64,000 bases of DNA from Acetobacter fallax (GCF_011516735.1 NZ_WOSX01000004.1:98004-162003), one strand, 5' to 3'. Numbered from the stretch's first letter, positions 8,793 through 18,431 are shown. Numbers and translations: made by a program. Notes: a model not told the origin generated them from the sequence alone.

Positions 8793-10778
8793 ATGGTTTT
8801 CGTGTCGGAATTCTCGCAGGATCGCTTTATGCCGCAGCCCGTTTCGTCCCGCGAACTCACTGTTCGTGGTCTCATTATCGGTGCTCTTATCACCGTGGTT
8901 TTCACGGCATCCAACACCTATCTGGGGTTGCGGATCGGGCTGACATTTGCCTCTTCGATTCCCGCGGCGGTCATTTCGATGGCGGTGTTGCGGCTGCTGG
9001 GCGGCGGATCGATTCTTGAGAACAACATGGTGCAGAGTCAGGCCTCGGCGGCCGGGACGATCTCCACGGTGTTCGCGGTGTTTCCGGCACTGATTCTGGT
9101 CGGACACTGGGCGCGGTTTCCTTATCTTGAGACGATGGGGCTGACGGCGGCGGGAGGGATGGCGGGCGTGCTGTTCACGATTCCGTTGCGGCGGGCGCTG
9201 GTGAATGAGAGTTCCCTGCCCTACCCCGAAGGTGTTGCGGCGGCGGAGATTTTGCGAGCCGGACATGAACAGTCTGAACGGGGGGCGCGGAGTGACGGGC
9301 TGGTCACGCTGATTCTGGGCACTGTGATTTCCGCCGTCTTCTCGTTTGCGAGCGGCGGATTGCGGGTGCTTTCGGACGGAGCGGCGGTGGTCTTTACGTC
9401 CGGTTCAGCGGTGTTCCGGCTTTCCACGGGGTTTTCACTGGCGCTTCTGGGAGCGGGTTATCTGGTCGGGATCGCGGGCGGGCTTGCGATGCTGTTCGGG
9501 TATGTTCTGTCCTGGCTGATTGCCGTACCCTGGCTGACGGCGATCACGCCGAACACTGACCATCTGGCTCCGGCGGCTTTTGCGACCTGGGTGTGGATGC
9601 ACAAGGTGCGGTTTATTGGCGCGGGGGCGATTGCGCTGGCTTCGGTGTGGACGCTCGGGGAACTGGCCGGACCGGTGATCCGGGGTGTGAAGGACGCGCT
9701 GACTTCGCGGGTCGGGGTCGCCACGGATAACCGCGATCTGTCGCCGCGGACGATCGGGCTGGTTGCTGGCGGGCTTTTTGTCGTGGTTGCGGGGTTGCTG
9801 ACGGTGTTTCTGCTGCCGTTTACGTCGCATGTGATTGTGCCGGTTCTGTTCGGGACAGTGTTTCTGTTTATCTTCGGGTTTCTGACGGCAGCGGCCTGCG
9901 GCTATATGGCGGGGCTGGTCGGCTCTTCCTCGTCACCGATTTCGGGCATTGTTCTGATTGCGACTGTTCTGGTTTCGTCTTTCATGCTCGGGATGGATTA
10001 TGTCGGGCTTTTGCCGGCAGTTTTTTCGGCGAACGGCCATCATCTGGCGATTGCGTTCACCATCTTCATTCTGTCCGCGATTGTCGCTTCGGCGGCGATT
10101 TCGAATGACAATCTTCAGGACCTGAAGACGGGGCAGCTTGTGGGAGCGTCGCCATGGAAACAGGAGGCGGTGCTGCTGCTGGGGTGCGGAATCGGGGCGC
10201 TCGTTGTGCCGCCGATTTTGAATCTTCTTTATCAGGCTTATGGGTTTACCGGTGCTTTACCTCGTCCGGGCATGGACCCGGCACGGGCTCTTGCGGCACC
10301 GCAGCCTGCGATCATTGCCATGGTGTCTTCGGGCATTTTTGAACACAACCTTGACTGGACGATGATTTCCATTGGCCTGGTGCTGGGCGCGGCCCTGATC
10401 GTGCTTGACCGGGTTCTGAAGCGGCGCGCGCTTTCGCTTCCGCCTCTGGCTGTCGGGATCGGGCTTTATCTGCCTCCGGCGGTCTCCACGACGATTGCTG
10501 TTGGCGCGGGCCTTGGCTGGTGGCTTCAGCGCCGGATGGGACGGACTGAAGCCGAGGCTGGCGCGGGGACGATGATCGCATCCGGGCTGATTGTCGGGGA
10601 AAGCCTGATGGGGGTGGCGCTGGCTGCTGTGTCCGGACTGAGCGGGTCGGACAGTGCGCTGGCGGTCGTTGGGAGCGGGATTGCGCCCTGGGACACGATT
10701 CTGGGCTGTCTGGCGTTTGTGTGCGTGTGCTGGTGGTTTGTGGTGCGTGTCAGGAAGACGACGGGTACGTGCATGTAA
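8793..10778 (+). CDS. OPT family oligopeptide/metal-chelate transporter
   Basis: This is a multi-pass inner-membrane protein of about 661 residues. The N-terminal RELTVRGLIIG followed by NTYLGLRIGLTFASSIP is the hallmark of the prokaryotic OPT family, and NESSLPYPEGVAAAEIL is the conserved cytoplasmic loop motif. Some fifteen or more hydrophobic segments follow. Bacterial members import small peptides or metal chelates. Start: ATG 8793 keeps the SQDRF residues ahead of the conserved block; ATG 8829 (AGGA upstream) and TTG 8760 are alternatives. Its last 29 bases overlap the convergent TadE-like gene. Confidence 0.85.
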   Translation: MVFVSEFSQDRFMPQPVSSRELTVRGLIIGALITVVFTASNTYLGLRIGLTFASSIPAAVISMAVLRLLGGGSILENNMVQSQASAAGTISTVFAVFPALILVGHWARFPYLETMGLTAAGGMAGVLFTIPLRRALVNESSLPYPEGVAAAEILRAGHEQSERGARSDGLVTLILGTVISAVFSFASGGLRVLSDGAAVVFTSGSAVFRLSTGFSLALLGAGYLVGIAGGLAMLFGYVLSWLIAVPWLTAITPNTDHLAPAAFATWVWMHKVRFIGAGAIALASVWTLGELAGPVIRGVKDALTSRVGVATDNRDLSPRTIGLVAGGLFVVVAGLLTVFLLPFTSHVIVPVLFGTVFLFIFGFLTAAACGYMAGLVGSSSSPISGIVLIATVLVSSFMLGMDYVGLLPAVFSANGHHLAIAFTIFILSAIVASAAISNDNLQDLKTGQLVGASPWKQEAVLLLGCGIGALVVPPILNLLYQAYGFTGALPRPGMDPARALAAPQPAIIAMVSSGIFEHNLDWTMISIGLVLGAALIVLDRVLKRRALSLPPLAVGIGLYLPPAVSTTIAVGAGLGWWLQRRMGRTEAEAGAGTMIASGLIVGESLMGVALAAVSGLSGSDSALAVVGSGIAPWDTILGCLAFVCVCWWFVVRVRKTTGTCM

Positions 10779-11400
10779 CACCTGAGCTGGTGTTGCTGCC
10801 GGCGGTCAGGGGAATGGATGTGGATTGCCGTGGCACCATGTAGAGATTTTCGTACATGGGCAGCGAGTAACTGTTTCCCTGCCCCGTGCCGGACACTGTC
10901 GGCATGAACTGGCTGATGACGGGAGGGGTGAAGGAATACCAGCTCTCGCCGTAGATGAGGTAGGCTGAGCCTGAGGAATCGGTTCCGGCCGGCAGGGTGA
11001 TGTTCGCGTTCAGGGTATGCGGTGCGTGGTTGAGGCCGCAGCTCCAGATGATCGTGCCCTGACCGCTGCTTCCGACGGAAATTTCTGAAACGACCGTCTG
11101 TGCCGAACTTGTCGGATAGGGTTGCAACACCATCTGCGCGGCTTCCAGGATGATTGCGGCGTCATCTGTGGTCATGGTGTCGTACTGCGTTGTCAGATTT
11201 GCGACGGTGTACGATGTGGAGGTGACTTTTCTCAGAACGACGACGGCTTCCTCGATTTCGGTGCCTCCGACGAACATGGTGATGAGGATCGGGGCGAGCA
11301 GTGCGAATTCAACGGCGGAAACGCCACGTCGGCAGGCCAGGAAGCGCTGCCACTGGTTTTTCCCGGAGTTTTTGCTGCCTGCGTCATCGGAACGGGTCAC
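10750..11400 (-). CDS. TadE/TadG-like pilus assembly protein (downstream partner)
   Basis: This 216-residue protein has a cytoplasmic Arg-rich start, then RGVSAVEFALLAPILITMF, the prepilin-like hydrophobic segment with conserved Glu that defines TadE-like pseudopilins. A long extracytoplasmic Ser/Thr-rich domain follows, with a few Cys. TadE-type proteins are minor pilins of Flp/Tad pili. The start GTG at 11400 overlaps the stop of the upstream TadE-like gene (GTGA), so the two are translationally coupled. No other tad genes are in the window. Its 3' end overlaps the convergent OPT gene by 29 bases. Confidence 0.75.
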   Translation of the reverse strand: MTRSDDAGSKNSGKNQWQRFLACRRGVSAVEFALLAPILITMFVGGTEIEEAVVVLRKVTSTSYTVANLTTQYDTMTTDDAAIILEAAQMVLQPYPTSSAQTVVSEISVGSSGQGTIIWSCGLNHAPHTLNANITLPAGTDSSGSAYLIYGESWYSFTPPVISQFMPTVSGTGQGNSYSLPMYENLYMVPRQSTSIPLTAGSNTSSGVTCTYPSSS

Positions 11401-11951
11401 GAGGCTGGCTCCGTCTTGATGACGACGGTCGAAAGCAGGAGCAGCGACTGCCCGGCGCCCTGAGTGACGGGGTTGAATCCTCCCAGGCCGGCGACTGTCG
11501 GGATGGGCAATCTGTACATCAGCTGAAGTGCTACGATGTCTCCGGGACTGCCGGGCTCATAGTTCAGCTTGTTTGAAATCTGATCACTGCTGTCGTACGT
11601 TGGCGTGACAGACGGCTGTGCGAAGGTGGTGACAGTCTGCACATTAACATACAGTGAAGAACAGCTCAGATAAGAGGGTAGCTGGGTGCAGGCCTGTGTT
11701 TTAAAGGCGGCGGAGGAGGAAGGAGCGGTCCCTGTCAGGAGGGGCCGGGACATCTGGTCCGCGACGAAATCGAGTGCATCCTGAGTGAAATAGATGACGC
11801 TCATCATCACCGAGGCGTAAAGAAGCGTGCAGAGCGGGATTGCGATGAACGCGAATTCAAGAGCGGTGGTGCCTGACTGGTCTCTGATGAAGAGGCCGGG
11901 CACAATTTTCCATGTGCGGGCTTTCCGAAGGGGCCGGGAAGCGGAACGCAC
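11397..11951 (-). CDS. TadE-like pilus assembly protein (upstream partner)
   Basis: This protein of about 184 residues has the sequence DQSGTTALEFAFIAIPLCTLLY near its N-terminus, matching the TadE segment with the conserved Glu five residues into a membrane helix. The C-terminal domain has two or three Cys and is presumably periplasmic. The start used is GTG 11951, which has no obvious Shine-Dalgarno; GTG 11900 is another option. Its stop overlaps the start of the second TadE-like gene by four bases, so the two form a small operon. Confidence 0.72.
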   Translation of the reverse strand: MRSASRPLRKARTWKIVPGLFIRDQSGTTALEFAFIAIPLCTLLYASVMMSVIYFTQDALDFVADQMSRPLLTGTAPSSSAAFKTQACTQLPSYLSCSSLYVNVQTVTTFAQPSVTPTYDSSDQISNKLNYEPGSPGDIVALQLMYRLPIPTVAGLGGFNPVTQGAGQSLLLLSTVVIKTEPAS

Positions 11952-12090
11952 TGTTGAAAATCTTATAATTGCTCCCCCTTTGCGTCCGCCCGCTGATGTG
12001 ATTGCCGAGATTGCGAGGCCCGCATTATTTCATGGTTTTCAGAACAGAAGCGCAGTCTGTCATCCGCGTATTAATGACGCGTTTATGAGA

Positions 12091-12244
12091 CTGTTTCGGA
12101 GGTTTCTCCGGTGAGCGGGAGCGCCTGGCGGGGGTATGTCCTCGTGTGGTTTTGAGCACCAAGGCTCAGCGGCCGGAAGGGCCGGGAACATCGGAGTGCA
12201 GAACATGTGCGTCGGATCGTCATCGGAGGGACTTCTGAAACCAG
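12091..12244 (+). repeat. Family B interspersed repeat, copy B1
   Basis: The ends are CTGTTTC and GAAACCAG, an imperfect terminal inverted repeat. Inside are TTTTGAGCACC, GGCCGG, ACATCGGAG and GCGTCGGAT, in the same order as in the copies at 21260-21385 and 22325-22491. No open frame is shared. It occupies part of the 495-base gap between the TadE pair and copA; the rest (12245-12446) shows no gene, and I found no convincing MerR/CueR-type operator. Confidence 0.72.
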
Positions 12245-12446
12245 TGTCCTGAGCCTGGGTATCGCTCCTCTTGCGTCTCCGGCGGAAAATTCCCTTATCG
12301 ACGGGAGCAGTCCTGCCGCGCATGGTGACCGGGACCGCATATTGACCGGGGATGAACCTGGCATCTGGCCGGGTGCGTGACGGAACTTACGAAATAGAGT
12401 GCCGGCGGGAGGCCTGAAGGGTTTTTTCCGGCTATCGGGGGCGGTG

Positions 12447-14843
12447 ATGTCTGCATCGGTTTCTCTGCCAGTTGAGGGCATGACGTGCGCGGCGTGTGCG
12501 GCGCGTATCGAAAAGGTTGTGAACCGGCTTCCCGGCGTCATCGCCACTGTGAATTTCGCGTCCGGAAAGGCGTCTCTGGCTCTGACCGGGGATCATGCCC
12601 CTGTTTCCGACATTGAAGCGGCCATTGAGCGGGCGGGATTCACGGTGCCGCATGAGCATGTTTCGCTGGCGATTGAGGGGATGACCTGCGCGGCGTGTGC
12701 GACGCGGATTGAGAAAGTTCTGAACCGGCTTCCCGGCGTGACGGCACATGTAAATTTCGCGGCGGCGCGGGCGACGGCTGATGTGACGCCGGGGCTGGCG
12801 GGTGTTGATGATCTGATTGCGGCGGTGAGTCAGGCGGGCTTTCGGGCGGGGCTGGCGGAGACGGATGAGGTGGCGCGCGAGGCGCGGCGGGCCGGGGCGC
12901 GGCGGCGGCTGAAGATGGAACTGGCTGTGGGCGTGGTGGCCACGGTGCCGCTGCTTCTGGAGATGGTGCCTGGAGCGGGCCATGCGCTGATGCTGCCGCG
13001 CTGGATACAGCTTGTGCTGGCAAGCGTCGTGCAGTTCGGGCTCGGGCTGAAATTCTATCGGGGGGCATGGGGGGCGCTCCGGGGCGGCGGCGCGAATATG
13101 GACGTGCTGGTAGCTCTGGGAACGACGATTGCCTGGCTTTCGAGCGCGATTGTTACCGTGTGCGGGCTGGATGCGCCGGTGTGGTTTGAGTCCGGAGCGA
13201 CGGTTCTGACGCTGGTGACGACCGGCCGGCTGATGGAGACGAATGCGAAGGACCGGGCGGCGTCCGGCATTGCACGGCTGGCGAAGTTGCAACCCCGGAC
13301 GGCGCATGTGGAGACGGCGGACGGGGTTCTGGACCGGCCGGCGGCGGGGCTGGTTGTGGGTGATGTGTTTGTGGTCCGGCCCGGAGAGGCTGTGCCGACG
13401 GATGGCGCGGTGCTGACGGGTGAGTCGGCTCTTGATGAGGCGATGCTGACGGGTGAAAGCATGCCGGTGCCGCGTGAACCGGGGGATGCGGTGCGCGGCG
13501 GGACGCTCAATGGCGATGGCGTTTTGCGGGTGCGTGCGACGGCTGTCGGGGCGGACACGGCGCTGGCGCGGATCACCCGGATGGTGGACGAGGCGGAAGG
13601 GTCCAAAGCGCCGATCGAGCGGCTGGTGGACCGGGTTTCGGCGATTTTTGTGCCTGTCATTCTGGGGATTGCGCTGCTGACGCTGGGATTTGGCTGGGCG
13701 ATATCGGGCTCATTTGAGTGGAGCCTGGTCAATGCCGTGGCGGTTCTGGTTGTGGCGTGCCCGTGTGCTCTGGGGCTGGCGACGCCAACGGCGATCATGG
13801 TCGGGGCCGGCCGGGGCGCGGCGGCGGGGCTGCTGTTTCGCTCGGCGGAAGCGCTGGAGCAGATGGGGCGTGTGTCCGTGCTGCTGATGGACAAGACCGG
13901 GACGCTGACGGAAGGACGGCCTCAGGTGACGGGAGTGTTTCCTGTGGACGGGCTGACCAGGGGGGATGTTCTGGCGCTGGCGGCGGGAATGGAGGGGGAG
14001 TCTGCGCATCCGCTGGCGAAGGCGGTTCGTGAAGCGGCGGAGGCTGACGGCATTGTTCCTGTCGCGGTGTCTGGCGGGCAGGCTGTGGCCGGACACGGGC
14101 TGACGGCGCAGGCAGAGGGTGTGCCGGTGCGGCTGGGATCTGAGCGGTTTCTTGGCGTGACGGCTCAGGGAGCGGCGGCGGAGGCGGGAGTGCATGGGCA
14201 GACGCTGATCGGGGTTGAGCGGGACGGTGTTCTGACCGGCTGGATTGCGGTCGCGGACACAATCCGGCCGGATGCGGCGCAGAGTGTGGAGTTGCTGAAA
14301 GATCTGGGGATTCGTCCGGTGATGGTGACGGGGGATTCCGAGGCTGCGGCGCGGCGTGTGGCGGCGCTGGTGGGCATTACGGATATCCGGGCCGGGGTGT
14401 TGCCGGGCGACAAGGCTGCCGAGGTGGCGGAGGTGAAGGCTTCAGCGGGTGATGGCGGTCTTGTTGGCATGGTGGGCGACGGGATCAACGATGCGCCGGC
14501 TCTGGCGGCGGCGGATGTTGGCATTGCGATGGGTGGCGGAACGGATGTCGCGCTGGACACGGCGGAGGTTGTGCTGATGCGGTCGCAGCTTCTGGCGCTG
14601 GTTGACGCCGTCAGCCTGTCACGGGCGACATCCCGCAAGATCCGGCAGAATCTGTTTTTCGCGTGTATTTATAATGGTCTGGGTGTGCCGCTGGCGGCCT
14701 TCGGGATGCTGCCGCCGATGTTGTCGGGCGCGGCCATGGCAATGAGTTCCGTGTCTGTTGTGAGCAATGCGCTGCTGCTCAACAGGTGGCGGCCGGTATC
14801 GCTGGATGAGCGGTCTGTTCCCGTTGTCGGGGGTGGACATTGA
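12447..14843 (+). CDS. copA: Copper-exporting P1B-type ATPase
   Basis: This inner-membrane pump of about 798 residues exports Cu(I). Two tandem metal-binding domains each carry GMTCAAC (about residues 12-18 and 80-86). Eight membrane helices follow, with the transport motif CPC in ACPCALGLATPTA, the phosphorylation site DKTGTL and the hinge GDGINDAPAL. The start was set at ATG 12447, directly before the first HMA domain; a GTG at 12399 would add 16 unrelated residues. The copper chaperone gene follows after 91 bases on the same strand, supporting a copper homeostasis unit. No regulator gene is adjacent. Confidence 0.95.
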   Translation: MSASVSLPVEGMTCAACAARIEKVVNRLPGVIATVNFASGKASLALTGDHAPVSDIEAAIERAGFTVPHEHVSLAIEGMTCAACATRIEKVLNRLPGVTAHVNFAAARATADVTPGLAGVDDLIAAVSQAGFRAGLAETDEVAREARRAGARRRLKMELAVGVVATVPLLLEMVPGAGHALMLPRWIQLVLASVVQFGLGLKFYRGAWGALRGGGANMDVLVALGTTIAWLSSAIVTVCGLDAPVWFESGATVLTLVTTGRLMETNAKDRAASGIARLAKLQPRTAHVETADGVLDRPAAGLVVGDVFVVRPGEAVPTDGAVLTGESALDEAMLTGESMPVPREPGDAVRGGTLNGDGVLRVRATAVGADTALARITRMVDEAEGSKAPIERLVDRVSAIFVPVILGIALLTLGFGWAISGSFEWSLVNAVAVLVVACPCALGLATPTAIMVGAGRGAAAGLLFRSAEALEQMGRVSVLLMDKTGTLTEGRPQVTGVFPVDGLTRGDVLALAAGMEGESAHPLAKAVREAAEADGIVPVAVSGGQAVAGHGLTAQAEGVPVRLGSERFLGVTAQGAAAEAGVHGQTLIGVERDGVLTGWIAVADTIRPDAAQSVELLKDLGIRPVMVTGDSEAAARRVAALVGITDIRAGVLPGDKAAEVAEVKASAGDGGLVGMVGDGINDAPALAAADVGIAMGGGTDVALDTAEVVLMRSQLLALVDAVSLSRATSRKIRQNLFFACIYNGLGVPLAAFGMLPPMLSGAAMAMSSVSVVSNALLLNRWRPVSLDERSVPVVGGGH

Positions 14844-14934
14844 CGGGCTGTGGCGCGATGGTCGCCGGCTGTTGAAGACGGCGGGCGGTCTGGTGGCGAC
14901 GATGTCGCCGGCTGCGCGTGTAAGGAGAAAAGCG

Positions 14935-15141
14935 ATGAAAACCGAGACATTTCTTGTGCAGGGCATGACATGCGACGGGTGTGTTGCATCGATCAGGCGG
15001 GCGCTTGAGGGCATCGCCGGCGTGAAAGAGGCGCGTCCTTCCCTGGAAAAAGGCGAGGTTACCGTTGACTATGACCCGTCTCTGACCGGTGAGACGGCGC
15101 TGCGCCGTACGATTGAGGCGGCGGGCTTCGACGTCAACTGA
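14935..15141 (+). CDS. copZ: Copper chaperone, heavy-metal-associated domain protein
   Basis: This is a 68-residue single HMA domain. The metal-binding GMTCDGC is near residues 10-16, the rest has the expected babbab pattern, and it ends with GFDVN. The start is ATG 14935 with AAGGAG seven bases upstream. It probably carries Cu(I) to the CopA pump encoded just upstream. The size is normal for CopZ-like proteins. Confidence 0.9.
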   Translation: MKTETFLVQGMTCDGCVASIRRALEGIAGVKEARPSLEKGEVTVDYDPSLTGETALRRTIEAAGFDVN

Positions 15142-15310
15142 CATTTTCGCTATCGGGTGGTGTTTTTGTACGGCTTTCTCCCCTGCCCTGCTGTGGCTTC
15201 GGCCATGCAGGGGGCACGCGGGGGGCCTGCCGGGGACGGACTTCATTGATGTGGCGGAACGTGGCAGACGGGGAAGGCTGTGGCAGGGCTGTCACGGTGC
15301 ATGGTCAGGA

Positions 15311-15649
15311 ATGAACGAGGTCGCGGTGTCTCATCCAGTTGAAACCAGGAAGCACGGTTTTGGGCGGACCGCTTTCCGCAGGGTTGTTCCGCTTCTGGCG
15401 TTATGTGCAGCCGGGTGCTCGGCGGAAATGGGACGAACGATCAACGACACGGACATTTCATGTCTGCGCAAGCAGATGGGGTCTGAAATTCACACGTCCT
15501 TTCCCCTCGCGGCGAATACGTGTCAGCGCTGGACGAATCACAACACGATTTTCAACCAGAAGAGCGCGAAACCGATCCCGCTCAATCTGAAGGGCGCGCC
15601 GGATCTGCAGGCGCAGGCTGAAGAATATAGCTACACTTATACGAAGTGA
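15311..15649 (+). CDS. Small lipoprotein of unknown function
   Basis: The protein has about 112 residues. After a basic N-terminal stretch comes VVPLLALCAAGC, a type II signal peptide with lipobox-like CAAGC, so the mature protein should be lipid-anchored. The remainder has two more Cys (DISCLRKQ and ANTCQRW), possibly a disulfide, and ends in a polar tail. I recognise no family. The start is uncertain: the ATG at 15311 has AGGA immediately before it, and longer upstream frames look non-coding. It is convergent with the HNH gene. Confidence 0.55.
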   Translation: MNEVAVSHPVETRKHGFGRTAFRRVVPLLALCAAGCSAEMGRTINDTDISCLRKQMGSEIHTSFPLAANTCQRWTNHNTIFNQKSAKPIPLNLKGAPDLQAQAEEYSYTYTK

Positions 15650-15656
15650 GGCTGTT

Positions 15657-16202
15657 TCAGGTTTCGAGTTCGACATCCCAGTAGAGGTAATCGCGCCAGC
15701 TTTCATGCAGGTGGTTTGGCGGGAAAGCACGGCCATTTTCCTGCAGTTCCCATGTTGAGGGCTGTGCGGGCCGGCGGCGCGGGAACATGCGGATTTCGTG
15801 TGGCATGTGGTCGGCTTTGAGCAGATTGCAGGTTCCGCAGGCGGTGATGACGTTTTCCCAGGTTGTTTTTCCGCCTTTGCTGCGGGGGATGACGTGATCG
15901 AATGTCAGTTCGTGCGTGGGCAGGTGATCATCGCAGTACTGGCAGGAGAAATTGTCCCGCAGGAAGACGTTGAAGCGCGTGAAGGCAGGGCGGCGGGCGG
16001 TCGGGACGTATTCCCTGAGGGCGATGACGCTGGGAAGGCGCATGCGGCAGCTTGGGGAGCGGACCTCGGTATCGTATTCATTCAGGACGGAAACACGGTC
16101 CAGGCAGACGGCCTTGATGGTGTCCTGCCATGACCACAGCGAAAGCGGAAAATATGAAAGCGGCCTGAAGTCGGCATTCAGGACGAGAGACGGATAGTGC
16201 AT
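15657..16202 (-). CDS. HNH endonuclease
   Basis: This 181-residue protein belongs to the widespread small HNH family. Two CxxC pairs (CQYC and CGTC) bind zinc around the catalytic segment LTFDHVIPRSKGG, with ENVITACGTCN completing the HNH fold. The N-terminal block LVLNADFRPLSYFPLS is characteristic of this family. The start is ATG 16202; a TTG at 16217 would add five residues. Its role in the cell is not established. The gene is flanked by unrelated genes. Confidence 0.88.
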   Translation of the reverse strand: MHYPSLVLNADFRPLSYFPLSLWSWQDTIKAVCLDRVSVLNEYDTEVRSPSCRMRLPSVIALREYVPTARRPAFTRFNVFLRDNFSCQYCDDHLPTHELTFDHVIPRSKGGKTTWENVITACGTCNLLKADHMPHEIRMFPRRRPAQPSTWELQENGRAFPPNHLHESWRDYLYWDVELET

Positions 16203-16389
16203 ACTGCCACTGGTCAAAGCCCGTGTCCTTTCCCCGGAGACGGCTCATGAGTCGCATGGCTGGGCTCGAAACAGAACGCCATGGATCACGCGTCGTCGAG
16301 AAGTATCGTAAAAACTATAAGCCTGGAAATTCGGGTACTGCAAGGAAGCGGACTCTGCCGGAATATGAGACTTCGATGACAGAGCGACG

Positions 16390-17313
16390 ATGGCGGATCG
16401 GCACAGGCCGGTTGAGTGTCCGGTGAGCAATGCGCTGTTTCCGGTGCGTGGACCGGTCACGACGCGGTTTGCGCCGAGCCCGACGGGGCCTCTTCACCTG
16501 GGGCATGTGGCAGCGGCGTTTTTTGCAGGGCGGCATGCGGGATCGAACGGCCGGTTTCTGTTGCGGATTGAGGATATCGACACGCGGCGGTGTCGGAAGC
16601 GGTTTGTTGATGAAACTCTTGAGGATCTGACCTGGGTCGGGCTCCGGTGGGATGGGCCGGTGATCCGGCAGTCGGCACGGATGGTGTTGTATCGGGAGAC
16701 GCTGGCGGGGCTTGCGGCGCGGGGGCTGGTCTATCCGTGTTTCTGCACCCGGGCGGAGATCGCCCGGGAGGTGATGGAGGCGGCATCAGCGCCGCATCAT
16801 GCGCCGGACGGAAGTCTGGTTTATCCGGGGATCTGCCGGGGGCTGGACGCGGAGACGCGGGCCCGGCGAATTGCGTCCGGACAGTCATATGCGTTGCGGC
16901 TGGATGTGGCGCGGGCGGTCGGGACGACCGGGCGTGGTCCCCTCACCTTTCGGGATCTGGACCGGGGTGTTGTGACGTGTGACCCGGTTGCGTTCGGGGA
17001 TGTGGTGCTGGCGCGGCGGGATGTGCCGGTCTCTTATAATCTGTGTGTCACGCAGGATGATGCGGCGCAGGGCGTGACTCTGGTGACGCGGGGCGTGGAT
17101 TTGCGGAATATCACGGCGATTCACCGGCTTTTGCAGGAGCTGATGGGGTGGCCGGTGCCGGATTATGCATTTCATCCATTGCTGTGTGACGCGGCGGGAA
17201 AGCGGCTTTCGAAGCGGAGTGGCGCGTTGTCGGTCCGGGCGATGCGGGAGGCGGGGATGAGCGCTGAGGCTGTGCGGCAGGCGGCAGGGGTGCGGGACAG
17301 CCTGCGAACCTGA
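16390..17313 (+). CDS. gluQ: Glutamyl-Q tRNA(Asp) synthetase
   Basis: This 307-residue protein is a truncated GluRS-like enzyme that attaches glutamate to queuosine in tRNA(Asp). The HIGH-type motif is HLGH in RFAPSPTGPLHLGH. Zinc ligands are visible in CFCTR and a later GICRG Cys. The KMSKS-type loop is KRLSKR. The anticodon-binding domain of GluRS is absent, as expected. Start: ATG 16390; GTG 16423 is closer to the conserved block and also possible. It is convergent with the next gene. Confidence 0.88.
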   Translation: MADRHRPVECPVSNALFPVRGPVTTRFAPSPTGPLHLGHVAAAFFAGRHAGSNGRFLLRIEDIDTRRCRKRFVDETLEDLTWVGLRWDGPVIRQSARMVLYRETLAGLAARGLVYPCFCTRAEIAREVMEAASAPHHAPDGSLVYPGICRGLDAETRARRIASGQSYALRLDVARAVGTTGRGPLTFRDLDRGVVTCDPVAFGDVVLARRDVPVSYNLCVTQDDAAQGVTLVTRGVDLRNITAIHRLLQELMGWPVPDYAFHPLLCDAAGKRLSKRSGALSVRAMREAGMSAEAVRQAAGVRDSLRT

Positions 17314-17376
17314 ACCGGAACGGAGCGCCCTGAAAAAACACGTTTTCCGTCCGGTGGGTTTCAGAAAGACGGGCAA

Positions 17377-18297
17377 TCAGGCCTGAGTATTGGTTCGTGT
17401 CCTGTTGCCAAAGCCGAGCAGAGTTTCGGCGATCTCCTGTTCAAGTGTTCTGGTGGTCGATTGTCCGGAAGTGAAGAGGTGATACGTCGAGGCGGCCGGA
17501 GTGGCTGACGATGACGATCCTGTGGATTTTTCGCCGGATGAGCCAGTCTGAGTAGCCGAGACCTGTCTGGAGCTGGTCGTTTCGGTTATGACATCTTTTT
17601 CGCCGGATCGTTCGGATGGATCTATGAAGGTCGGTACAAGCTGAACGTTGGTGATGTTTTCGCGCGTTATTCCGTAGGTAAAGGTTGAGTTGACGGTTGT
17701 ACCTGACGCAGTCTGCGCTGTGCTGGAATTCATTTTGTCTGTGTAAGTGACTGTGGTGAAATCAGCGGAATTTCTGATGTTCTGCGCTGCGTTATACAGC
17801 GCAGTTTCGAGTTTCGAGGCGTTTGGAGGCAGGGATGTGGCCTCGCTCATTGCGAGAGCCGTTTTCATGAACGGACTGTTTTGCGTGGCGTTGTAAAATG
17901 CCTGTTCGATGGCTGTCATTGCGGGCGCGATCTGGTTTGTCGAGGCGTCTCCGTACCTGAACATGGCGATATCAGCGGTGACTGTAGTCCAGACGGAAAT
18001 TTTATCGTTGTCGGATGTGGTGGTGCTGTTGATTGCGGCTGCCGCCTGACTGAAGATTGTTGCCAGTGTGCTGATCCCTGCGGTTCCGCTGTCTGCCATG
18101 GCATCAAGGTCGCGGCGATCGTCGCTCGTGACGAACAGGCTGCTTTGAGCGGATGTCGCGGCGGTGTTACCGGCGTCTGATGTGCTGATTTCACTCTGCC
18201 GGGTCAGAGGCAGGAAAGAGTCCAGCATTCTGAACACGAACTGATCTTTGGCCAAAGTTTGTGGGAGGCTTGAGACAGACGAAACGGGATCGGTCAT
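17377..18297 (-). CDS. Unknown Ser/Thr/Ala-rich protein
   Basis: This 306-residue protein has no signal peptide or membrane segment and is unusually rich in Ser, Thr and Ala, with few charged residues outside the N-terminus and a low-complexity linker (SSGEKSTGSSSSATPAAS). The mid part (about residues 60-190) reads as amphipathic helices with regularly spaced Ala. The start is well supported: GGAGA lies eight bases before ATG 18297. I recognise no family. Composition resembles secreted or appendage-associated proteins, but that is only an impression. Confidence 0.6.
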   Translation of the reverse strand: MTDPVSSVSSLPQTLAKDQFVFRMLDSFLPLTRQSEISTSDAGNTAATSAQSSLFVTSDDRRDLDAMADSGTAGISTLATIFSQAAAAINSTTTSDNDKISVWTTVTADIAMFRYGDASTNQIAPAMTAIEQAFYNATQNSPFMKTALAMSEATSLPPNASKLETALYNAAQNIRNSADFTTVTYTDKMNSSTAQTASGTTVNSTFTYGITRENITNVQLVPTFIDPSERSGEKDVITETTSSRQVSATQTGSSGEKSTGSSSSATPAASTYHLFTSGQSTTRTLEQEIAETLLGFGNRTRTNTQA

Positions 18298-18431
18298 GGT
18301 AGTTCTCCGGCATTTTGCGGGGCGAGTTTTCTGAGCACCACGATGAGGAGGAAATCTTAATCAGAGTTTATGACCGGTCTTATTTCTCATTATTGTGATA
18401 CTTTTTGATACAGATCAGGATTGCTCTGATT

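Noticed and set aside
12245..12446. CueR-type operator upstream of copA
   Set aside because: A TTGACC occurs at about 12342 but no symmetrical MerR-family box or properly spaced -10 was found.
12432..13307. Long open frame on the minus strand inside copA
   Set aside because: High-GC coding sequence opens long antisense frames. The residue composition is Arg/His-rich with no domain, and copA motifs on the plus strand are complete.
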